From: Ligula intestinalis
Lineage: Eukaryota; Platyhelminthes; Cestoda; Diphyllobothriidea; Diphyllobothriidae
Length of the DNA stretch: 64,000 nucleotides
Direction of reading: 5' to 3'
Assembly (NCBI GenBank): GCA_036362985.1
Contig: JAYGXS010000003.1
Coordinates: forward strand, 44,666,336 to 44,730,335
The position numbers and the translations under genes were made by a program. Below the pieces are notes generated by a model. It worked only from the letters and a program-made list of their open reading frames with translations, made no database searches and was not told the DNA's origin. Shown one piece after another: positions 12,001-24,000 of the stretch. Each line of letters begins with the position of its first letter. The stretch's first letter is position 1.

Positions 12001-15000
12001 ACCGGCATTCTTCTGTGACGAAGATGTCTTGATTTTAGGCTGTACGACAATCTGCATTACAACCCTTCTTAATGTCACTTTGCGAGTAATTATCAATCTT
12101 TCGCACAGTTCGGCATTTTGCATGAAATACTGACAGTTCTGTATTTCCCTCCAAAAGCTGAAGCTTCACAGGCAATTATATTTCCTGCTGCCTACTTAAA
12201 AAATATCAAAACAAGAACAAATAGCAGAATTTATTCGCCCAAGTAAATTTCGAGAGCGCTTATCAGCTGCTTCCGCTCCATGCATGAATAACGAAATATT
12301 TAGAGAACACATCAATTTGAGTTTACACAAAATCGATAAAAAGCAAGGTTGTGTCAATGTGGTAAGTGGTCAATAATTATGTCAACTGTTAAACTTGGGA
12401 CTAAAAGAAGTGAGGGGCTTTAACGAAAAAAAACTGTGGTATGGATTTACCAGGGTAATTGAAGATTGACTACATGGTAAAGTTGCTTACATAGGTCAGG
12501 TTTCTCCCGCCGTATGTAGGATGCCTACATGTAACGTAAGGTCCGGTTTGTTTGTTCTCGAACAAGAACGCGAAAAGATGTGTTTATGTCAACCGAGTGA
12601 CCACTGTCTAGTAAGTGTTTTGTAATAGATGAGCTTTGTAATTTGTTCGTCTGTTTTAAAAGCCAAGTAGGCAAATGTTCAGCTGCTCCGGTTGCCAATT
12701 GCCTTTGCGTACGGCCAATGTACTTGCATCCGCAAATGCAGGTGAATTCATTTACGCAGTTTGAGGTGGCGTGCAAAGGCAAGGCTTCCTTTGGCCGGTT
12801 AATTGGGAGGCTTTAGTTGGAGTGAGGACAACAAGTTCGGCTGCATACTTAGTTCTTTTTATGGAACAAAGTAGTCTTTATTTAATTGTATTCTAGATGT
12901 TGTCTCCTTTAAATGGTAAGGATATAAAAACGGGCTTTCTCAGAATCGATTGGTTTGTAGATTTTGGCCGTAAAGGGCTGCTGTATTTTTGAATGAAATG
13001 CAGGGGGTAGCCACGCTTGAGTAGGACTTCTTTTATGCAGGCAAACTCTGCTGGTAGGCTTTCGTTGGAGCAGATATTCCTGGCTCTCTTGGAAAGGTTC
13101 AGAACCAAATTCCGTTTCCACTGTATAGGCACAAAACTGGTAAAATTTAGAAATTGGCCTTTCCATGTAGTCTCGTAGAAAACGGTGCACCTTATTGACC
13201 CATCATCCTCTCTGAACAGAAGGACGTCAAGGAAAGATAATTGGTTGTTCTGCTCCATTTCTAACGTGAACTTAATCTTTTGATGCAATGTATTCATCAA
13301 AGTAAGAAGATTTTCAGCATCTCTTTTGGTATCAACAATAGCGAATATGTCATCCACATATTGTCTATATATTGTTGTTTTATTAAGTTCCGATGAAACC
13401 TTTTCCTCTAAGTGACCGATGAAGATGTCTGCAAAGGTAGGCCCGAGTGGGCTCCCAATTGATACTCCATCAATTTGTCAATTTATAACTCCATTGTAGA
13501 GAAGTTGTACGTTCTTCATACAAATCGTTAGCAAGTCCCTCAGTATATCAGGTGGCAGTCGAGTTTCTGATGCATGATTGCATATGACCTCACTTGTTTC
13601 ATCCAAGGGCACATTTGTAAATAATGACTCCACATCTAGAGAAACCATAAATTTGTTTGAAATATTTTGGAGCTTGATATCGTCAATAAATTGAAAAACA
13701 TCCTTTGAAGCATAAGTGGCGAATCGTTGCCGAATTGGCTTCAATTCGTTGACAAGCCACTGTGCCAGCTTGAGTTGAGGAGAATTTGTCATGGACAGAA
13801 TAGGCCGTAGACGAACGCCTTTCTTATGCGTTTTTGGCAGACCATATAGTCTTGGAATATTCATACCTCTAGGTTCCAGAAAAAAGTAGTTGAAGTATCT
13901 ATCGAGTTTATGTCTCACAACTTTTTAATTATTCTCCAGACTGAGTCCTCCTTTGCTGTGGATTGATCTTTGCAAGAGATCTCTAGACGAAATTTGGTCT
14001 GAGCACTTAGAATGGTTTCCATTTTTCTCCCATTATCTCTCCGGTTGACAATCACAACTCCATAGACTTTATCAGGCTTAGAAATTGTTATTTCCTTGTG
14101 ATGTTTGAGTTCGGTAAGCGCAGCCATATGCTCCCTAGTCAAAGGCGTCATTTGTGTTACCGGAGCAATACGATATTGGTGAGAAATGTCCGCAAATTTT
14201 GCTTTAAGCCAGCACACATCTTCATTGGACCTAGGTATTAAGGCAGTGGTCACTCGGTTGACACTAACACATCTTTTCGCGTTCTTGTTCGAGCACGAAC
14301 AAACCGGACTTTAGGTTACATGGAAGCATCCTACATACGGCGGGAGAAACCCGACCTATGTAAGCAACTAGAACATGTAGTTAATCTTCAATTACCCTGG
14401 TAAATACATACCACAGTTTCATTATGTTAAATCCCCTCACTACTTTTAGTCCCAAGTTTAACAGTGGACAGAATTATTGACCACTTGCCACATTGACACA
14501 ACCTTGCTTTTTATCGATTTTGTGTAAATTTAAATTGATGTGTTCTCTAAATATTTCGTCATTCATGCATGGAGCGGAAGCAGCTGATAAACGCTCTCAA
14601 AATTTATTCGGGCGAATAAATTCTGCTATTTGGTTATTCTTCAAATTAATACCGGGGAAAAAATGCTTCAAATATCAAAACTGCACAAGCACGAGAGTAT
14701 AGATGATTGAGCGGATTAATTTGGCAGCTTGCCAACTATCACTACACTCCCAGATGTCAGTCGCACGCTGGTACCAAATTTACGCTTTTTCCGGTGACCA
14801 ATGGGAGTACGCCTGTTCAGCCTTCGTTTCCACCTGCTTCAAAGCATGATGGGTGCAAGGACGGTCACTTGCCACGACTTAGTTTATACCGAAAATAGGC
14901 TTTCGCATCATCTACCGCTATTGTTTCTCCTCTCCTACCTGGATGCGGTAGAATGACGAACTCTGGAAGGCCGGAGGTGGGAGAAAGCGTAGGTGGTTGT

Positions 15001-18000
15001 CATGGCGGTAACCTGCACCTAGGTGAGCCATTTCACTTCCTATGTGCGACATTTATGATGGGTGAAGGTCCCTAATAACGCCTACCGGATCTTACCTGCC
15101 ATCGTATTTGGCCCAGCGCATATACCACATGGAGCACGTTGGGGAGCGCAGATTAACAAAAATAACAACGACAAGACACACACCCGCTCTGTGAGTTCTG
15201 CAATTACGCCCGTCCAAGTGCCATTGGGCAGCTCCGTTCCGTACTCTGGTTTGGACAGGGGCAGCAACACATAGGAGAAATTGAGACGTTCTGCCAGTGT
15301 ATCCAACAGCTCCACCAAAAATCCGACGTAGGTGCCGTTCTCGTAGAGGACAAATGGTGGTTCCTACAATGTTGGGGATATAACGAAGCTATCGTGATAG
15401 TAAATCACCTGAAGTGGTGGCAAGGCGGGAGGGCAAAGAATGCGCCCATACGGAGAACAGGGACAATAAGGGGGTAGGAGAAGTAGAAGATTAAGAAGGA
15501 GAGAGGGAGATTGATAAGGAAAGACAGATGGTTGCAAGTATCCTAGATGCGAGGAACACCTGTACATCTGGCTTGAAACAACAGCAGAAATAGCGGAAGG
15601 CTGCCAATTGTGACAAAAGGAAGATTAAAAAGCGGTTGAGGAAAATTCGAAGGAAGATAAGAAGGAAGTGCTGAAAGTGGAAGAACAAGAATAAGAGCAA
15701 GAGGAAGGAAAAGAGGAACTGATATGATAATATTCTCGGCCGTAAGAGAACTAGTTCGTGAAAGGAGAAGAAGATGGAGACAGTGGGAGCATGAAGAGAA
15801 ATGAAGCAACAGTCGAAACATAGCATGGAACACACACCTCGAAAATTGTCACACGAATGCGTCTCTCAGTTGACAAGAAGGGCTGCAAATTGCCAATAAC
15901 TGACATTTTTCCGCTCGGAAAGGCGTATAGGGCCAGCTAGAGGAAAGGTAAGAACGGGAATCAATGGAAACACTCAGGTTTTCAATGACAGAAATGCACA
16001 TAACCAGCAAATTAATTAATACTCTAGTCCTATCGCCCATAGGCTGTACATGGGGCAAGTCAGGATACACAGATCTGTCCGGCAGGTCAATCAAAGGGCT
16101 GGTATTAGAAAGGTCTGCCTCTCACATATTTTAGTCATATAAAGTATTTCGTCTTCCATACGACATAAGGAGAAATTTGCACCGTTATGGAGTATAGATG
16201 CCGCAGATTTGCCGTGAGAGATTTCTGCCAGTGGTTTGGGATTGAGTCATCCGTAGCTTCCTTTCGGAAAGCTGGGGAAATTTCTGAAGGCAAGCTTTAA
16301 TTGTTTCTTACACATTACATTGGGTGCATACTTCAGTTGCCTCCCGGTTGAGGCTGTGACGAACAATGTTTAGAGTTCCAAGTAAATCTGCGAAGGAAAT
16401 TTTCCACACAATCATTTCAAAAGCATACAATTTCGGAGATCTAGTTCTGTGGCAGCCCCGGTATAATCACCTCAGTTTCAGATTCAGCAGCATTGGCCAT
16501 CTGCCAGGCGACATGGTCTATCAATTCTAGAGTCCCTGAGAGTACACAGCAATGCAGGGTTCTGCGCACAATAAATTACTCCGTTACAGGACTTCTGTCT
16601 ATTTCCTACAACCCGGGATTCGACCTGATAATTGTAGTGTTCTAAGCACAACAACTACTGAGACGCTACACCATTTCGACCGTCACGAACGATGAGTTCC
16701 ACCGTGTGCTCTACAGCAGGGTGGGCGCAGAGCCGGTAACTTGCGGGTGAAGAAATGTATGCTGATAATAGACGTGCACCGCATCCACCGTCCTGTCTCC
16801 TCCCTCATCCCGGGCCTAATGTCGTGATAGTGTCAAGAATACTGGAGGCGCGGATAGGGCGTGGTTGCTGGCACGGCTAAACAGCCCGTCTACGCGTGCC
16901 ATACACGACTTGCCTCTCACAAAGTGGACAAGGTTTTCGCTGAAAAAACAAGAGGATGACTCTGATCCCATCGCAGTGGAAGTGCCATAGCGGCCAAATT
17001 AAGTAGAAGCAATGGGAGACTGAAACTCCGTCCCGAAAGGAGGACCGAGTTATCCCATCAGTTGGCAACATTCAAGTCATGGCTTTTTAGCGTGCAATAT
17101 TGTTTGTATTGCGGCCTGTGCGCTGAGTGGCGTTGGGACGTGGCCTTCAGTGGAAAGAAACCCTCACAGTCAAACCCCAACCTAATTAAACTGTGGTGAC
17201 CTCTGACGCAAGCCACACGCGAGATTATGCGATCGCAAGTCTTGACCTGCCTCTAGGGCAGCCGAATGCTCCGCGTGAACGCTTTCTTGCGCGGTCCACT
17301 AACACGCGTGCACTAATTTGCCCCCCCCCCCCCAGTCTGGCCGATCACTTTCAAGGCCAACTCACAAAGGGGCACGCTGCGATGACTGCCTACGCTCTCA
17401 GCACTTCGGACCGGTACCTCTTCACGGCTGAACTAGCAGTCCGACAGGCAACTGCAGCCTGCCTATTCTCCACTTCCTTTTGTGCAGAATACAGTGTTCC
17501 TACCACTCTGGCCTCCCATACCTTTTCTACGCCCAAAGAACTGGATCTGAAGATTACAGCAGCAAGGGTTCTCCCTATTAACTTAACCCCCTGCGATAAG
17601 CCGTTAGTTAACTCGTGGGTCACCGCTCTAGCATCGGGAGTCCATCTGAGCGGGTCAGCAAAGCAGACTTCAGCATAATGTGAAACCTTAGCTTCACTAA
17701 CGATTTGTCTAAAAAAACTAACTCTCTCCACTGGAAATTGCACAGTATATATGCGTGGAAAAAACAAAAGGTCCATGCACTGCGATGACCAAAATAAAGG
17801 ACAAGCAGTTGATCAACACGGGAAAGCAAGAATGTACTCACTTGATTGTCACATCCCCTGCCACTCTGAATGCTTTCTTTTGGGCACGCGTTGAGAAGGA
17901 ATTCTGCGGAGTCACTGAAGTAGGTGCCCGCAAAGTCAATCTCCGTGATGATTCCCTTGCGGGCGGGTAGCTACGCAAGTAAAACGGGCTTCAGAAAATT

Positions 18001-21000
18001 CCCCCTGTGGCGAGAGAACTCAAACAGATATCATTTATAGCCACGTCACGTTATTTTCCACTGATACATTGTGCAGGGTTTCAAACTGTGTTTGAAGTCT
18101 TTTACATTCACCTAATGAGGAAAGTCTATCAAGAAGACAAGGCGCTCTTGGTACGTTCCTTCTCCCTGAAAAATTTTGACCGGATCCTGGAAACGGACCT
18201 CCTCGTAATACAGGTGGCCTTGCGTTAAGTTCCAGGAAAAGTAGCGTTAGGTCTAGGATGTGTGTGTGATTAAACTCAAGGCTCTCCATGGGACTCTCGT
18301 AGTTCGGTTGACTAGACCGTTGATTGCAATAAAAATTTCCCTTTGCTGGCGTGTGTTCAAATCCCAGCGAGGCCGCCGAGTTTTTAATAAATGTGTCAAG
18401 TGAATTATTCAAATGCACTCAAAACCCTTATTAAGCAACGTAAAGGTAAGGTTTAAGAGGAAAAAAAGGAGTAGGGTTAGGTTGGGATACCGAAAGATGT
18501 TCTCTCTTGGAATTTAGAGTAGGCCTCCTGGAGTACCTGTTGGTCACATAGTTTGTTATCATTCTGACTATTTTCGTGGTATTTGACCAGACACAACCAT
18601 CCCGAGTGTAACAGCATAACTGGAATGAGTTTTTCATTCTATGGAGAACTGATCAAACTTATTGTATCTGAGTTCACCAAAATCACTTAACCTTGATAGT
18701 TACTTTACCGTTGGGTACGAGTCTAATAAGAAGAAAATACAGTATGCGTCGGAGATTATGAAACATAAAAATACATTTGGAGTATGCCTCCAAATAGAAA
18801 GTATCGTTTAAGGGATGTTTACACATGGTAACACGCTGGTGCCTGATTGAATACCGTTCTAGCACTCTAAGGCCGTGGCTGCATCTTGCAATGGTGCAAA
18901 CTTGGCAAAACAATTGTTTCAGCTAGTTCGCGTGATTTGAGTGTTGAAAATTCGTCCAAATTCTTCGATCATTTATTACTAATATGCCCTGAGAAGTTTA
19001 CAGTAGCATGCTATTTGGTTACGCACACGCTTTCTTCATCAGTGAATGTTTTTATAACTCAAACAGCCCAGTCTGTCATTCTACCCTTTTTCGCTGTTTT
19101 GCCAGAAGTTTAAACACATAACTTTCTTTTAACGTGCAGCAACATATACTTTGACACAACACTTCACACTGGTCGGTCAGGTCTGATTTCTGTACGAGAT
19201 GATGCCCGTGCACGTTGGCGGTATAAGTTGGCACTGTCAGCTACTACGACATGAGTATTATTTGTTGGTTTTCGATTACCTGTAAAATTAGCAACCCTCA
19301 TATTCCGCAATCTTTTCGAGGGAACAATTTTACGCGTGGAACCCCAAGACTCACATTTTTGAATTTTCGAATATTCAGCACTCATAAAGTGGAGCGAACA
19401 GAATTGAGAGGCATTCTGATAAAACCAAAGGTTCGGGTACACATCGTTGATGCATTTCAATCATGGAGACTCAAATGGAGGGAGGGTGGGGGGAGGGGAG
19501 AGGACCGTCAAGAGGACTGCATGCTTGTGTTGCTGGTTCAGCTTTCCTCGTTTTAACTTCTTCAGGTCGGATGAGCAATGCATGAGGTTGTGGCGGACGG
19601 CCAATAATGCTGTCCCTCCTTCGTTATTCAAGAGCCGCTGTCCCAAAGTCATGCGTCGTCATAGGCAGCTGCTTCAGACTCGCTGACCCTAAACCAATTG
19701 ACCGACTTCCATTCGCACACACACGTGCGCACGCAGGCGCGCGCTAAGCCCCATGTCCAACTAGTCGCGCTTCCTTAAGGGCCCCTCAAACACGCCAACC
19801 CACGACCATGCAGAAGGGATCTTCTACACGCGACACCCCCTCCTGCCAATGCAATACACCTTTAGCAAACCACCTGAACTCGCTTTAGTCATGTAAAGGC
19901 AACTGTCATCATCACGTCTCTCACATTATACACACAGTCAGCACCCTCAGGCGCGACTGGACGTAGTCACCATCAGTCCTGGCTTCGCTAGTGGCCACTA
20001 CTGCCTAAGACAGCAATGCAGGGTGCTGTGCACAATAAATCCCTCATTCTGGTGGCTTCTTTTTTCCCCTACAAGCTGGGATCCGACCTGATAATTGTAG
20101 TGATCCGAGTACAACCACTAGTTAGGCGCTACAGGGCAAGAGGCATTAATGGAGTTAATGTGAAGAAACCGCAGTTCATTGTACGCAAGTCTGAGCCAGA
20201 AGCATTAATATCCCGTATTTCAGGTAGCTGAAGAGCCTTGAGGTCAAAAATGTGGCCGCGAAATGTGGTCTCGGCATCACACGCTGTGTTCTGGTGCATT
20301 CATTCATACAGATATATTAACAAAGGATTACTTGACACTAAAACAGGCTATCCCCGGGCATCTCTGCCGCATATGCTATGAAAATCCATTTACTGTAATA
20401 GTAGACTTACCCTGCGTACTTCTTCGGCAAATGTGTACATGTAGCTGGTCTTATTTCGCGAGGGATTTTCGACCGAACAGGGCTCTTTCGGCCGCCTGGT
20501 GTCCCATTCATTCCGAAAAATCAAATTTTGTAGAACTTCAGTTGCCGAGAAGATTGCCTCGTAGCTAAAAATGGTTTGAAGCTGGGCAAAGAATGCAAAT
20601 AAAGATCGTAAACAAGCGGAAGACCGTAAGGGCACTTAAAAAGAAAAAAAACTTTTTTCGAAACAAAAATGGTCATCCAGTGAGCACAGGCACTGGGCGA
20701 TGCACGGATTTCAGACAAATGTCATTCTGCCGTTTGTAATAATATGACGAATTCTCTATATTAAAAAAAAACTGGAATCCTATTTTGCTGGTCAAAGATT
20801 ACGAACGAAACGCATTCTAAATCAGCCAAACCGAGTTATTTCTTCAGGATTGTTCGAGGACAGATCATCGTTCCCGTAAGTTTTCTTATTTGGGAGGGGG
20901 GGATAGGTACCTTTCCGCCTTTCCTTTAATGAACGGGCTTTGCGCTAACCTCCAGGTAGATTATTCCTCGAGTTAATTTTAAAGTTAAGGCTAGGGCTAC

Positions 21001-24000
21001 GTTTCGAGTAAGGATTAAGGCTAATGTTACGATTAAGAGTTGAATGAGACAGGGGAATAGTTTTTCTTCCTGAAGGTAAGCGAAAGGCCACTTGCATTAT
21101 GTGTGCGGTTCGTAGTCCCATGTCCTTCGGTATTTTATCCCGTTAAAAAGATTATAGTTGCTTATTTTGAAATTATCTGTACGGGAATAGACAATGGAAA
21201 TAAAAAACAACCCACCCAAAAAATTAAAATACTTCGGTCACTGACTACTGAAGACACCGTTGCCATTCTCTCCGTTTTGGCAAACAGAACAGATCACCAT
21301 ATAATTCGTTTGGTCAAAACATTTAAACCTTACAATGTTAACCCTTTAAAGCGATCAAGATATCCTGCAAAGTAGGTTCAGTGAGCAGGTGCGAAACTCA
21401 GGTAGCTTAATTTGAACAACTTGCCTACTGTCTAAGAGAGCTCTACCGACATGATTGAATTCAAATACACACTTGAAAGATTGCGTTGTCTTCACAGTTC
21501 TTTTATAACCTCCACCCAAGGGAATTCAGAGTTCAGAATAGCGGAAGCTTATTGAATTTCAAAACCAATGAGAGCCTGAAGTGAACCTGCATTGAATAGC
21601 TCCACACGAAGGGCCCTGGCGAACGCTTGTCGTGACTAGCTCAAGTTGAAGTGAATTTTGAGAACTCTTGCTACTTCCGACTTCTGGAACAGCCAATCAC
21701 AAGTAGACTCACGCAGGACCTCATGTGACGACTGCCGAGCACACGTGACTTCAGACGCCGTCCGCTGGCCTTCAGTTGTGCGGTCGTCTAATAGTCAATT
21801 TCATACTGTTTATGCTCCCCAGTTATTCTGTACAGAATATACTTTTCCGAATAATTTGGCCTTCCCAAAACTATTCTCTTCTCCTAAAGAACTGGGTCTG
21901 GAAGATGGAAGCCGTTAGGGTTAACCTAATTAGCCTTAAAACATCTCGATAAACCCATACATACTGTAGTGATTTTGCCATCTGGACATCCTACGCTTCG
22001 AAACTGATACCATGAGACGCAAAAACGTTATATTTACTAAAACTACCCACTCTTAATCATTTTTAATAAACAGCTCCGGGAGCATATACTCTGATGGTTC
22101 AAGGGCAAGGGAGGAGTGGGGCGGGATGTTGAAAAATTGAAGGTGACTGAGAAGGCGAACTTCATATTGCGGACTTTTTCAATTATATTTATAGAAAATA
22201 AGGTACGTGTACGGCCTCCTAAACAGAACATGAGAGCAACAATTGCCCGCAGTACACGAGTCTTCGCGCCAAATTTCGTGGAAATTAGATTTGGGTTGGG
22301 GTTAGCGTTAAGTTCACGGCTAGGTTGTAGGCTAGGATCAACATTATGTTAGGAGTTAAGGACGTATTAACTGTAGGGTTTAGGTTGAGGGTTCCAGCTT
22401 AGTTTTCTGTTAAAATTAGTGCTAGAGTAAAGACACAGAATATATACTGTTGCTAAAATTTATCACAAGGTCACTTATTTCGAGTGGGCGGGTTGGTTCC
22501 TATTCCCTTGTTCTGTTAAGGTGGCCGTACAAGTCCTCCTTACCAAGAATAAACTTGCGGACTGCTCGTCTGAGCATCTGCCTCTTGAGTCTATTTTCTC
22601 TTGTCTTTCCTGTAGCCTCAAGCATCCAATCAAAGGCGCTTTGTATAATGGCAGGAAAACATTGTTGACAAAGAGCAGAGAGACTGAAAGGACTATTTTT
22701 GGCTTATAAGCTGTTACCAATCAGTCGTATGCAATACCAAGTATTGCGCTACCCGAAGCTCGAACCCGCGAGACCTGCTGAGTAGAAGCCTCACATTGTA
22801 ACAATTGAACGTCGGGCGCGTAGTCTTACCGGTTTAGATTGGGAGATATTCACCTTGGTGTATAAATGCTCACCGATCGGTTACGGGACTCACTCGTCCC
22901 GGTCTGCCTTAAATGCCCAGTCTTGAGCTCCACCAGCCCTCATTTGTTTCCATCATGAAATAAGAGGAGAAACTAAGTACAGTTTTTGGTCAATTTTTTA
23001 ACTTAAATCAACACCCCAGTGACTTCTAAACGTGAGATATTTGCATCTAACACCAGGAGGTGCACTTTTTGCCAAGTCTTCTATGAGCAACAAGGGACAA
23101 TTTCTTCTGCATTCATTTATCCATACTCGCACAAATTGCGGTCAGTTTTAACTGTTTAAATATATTACAAGGATTAACATCGATATCATACGCGAGTACA
23201 AATAACACTCTTGGATACTGGACATGTTTTTGCTAATAATAAAAACATCATGGCGAAACATCAGATGGACCAACTTATAACTTGTGTTGTATTGTATTGT
23301 ATTTTTCGACAACTAATTCATTGGAAGCATATAACCAAAACAACCTTCAGCGGTATATTTTCGAGTTAATCCGGAATAAGAGAAGGTGATGTCCTAATAT
23401 TTAGCATTTTTATCTACATCCCTACATGGATAATTGTTTGGACATACGCCTTTTCAGTCCATTCTTGATTTCCCGATCGCGAGTACATGAATCAGATCGA
23501 TATTTTCACTTTAATATACTGTTTTTACACTGTTAAACAGTGGAAGATCGGTACAGCTGTTCAAAACGTTCAATTGGTGGAAATTAAATCATAATGAGCG
23601 TGTCCAATTATGCGACCTATCAGCCTTGGACACTTGCCTTTACTAAACAGTGCACAAGGTCGAACCTGCCGTCTGGGAATGCGAAAATTAAGAAACGTTT
23701 AGGCCTGATCATATATGGTGTTTAGTGATAGAAGCAAGGCCAGTTGGAGCCCGTCCTAGAACCCACGGCCATGACAGGCCCGTCAGACGCATTTATAACG
23801 ACAATTGTCTTATAGATTGAGATGATTTTTGCATTTCAGGTGTATGTATAAGTAAGGAAGAAGAAAGTTGTTCGATCACTGAAACCTTTTCTTTATTCAT
23901 CTGAGCTTCCGAACTCTTACTGGAGTCAATCTTCAGAGATAAAAATTGGTAAAGAAACAAGAAAAAGTAAAGAGATGAAGAGGCCAATCAAACATCAGAA

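Noticed and set aside
15491..15835. Two overlapping minus-strand frames rich in Leu, Phe and Ser
   Set aside because: They are produced by the polypyrimidine intron, not by a membrane protein gene.
17193..17678. 161-codon open frame on plus
   Set aside because: It lies in dispersed repeat family 3, and the frame is not kept in the other three copies.
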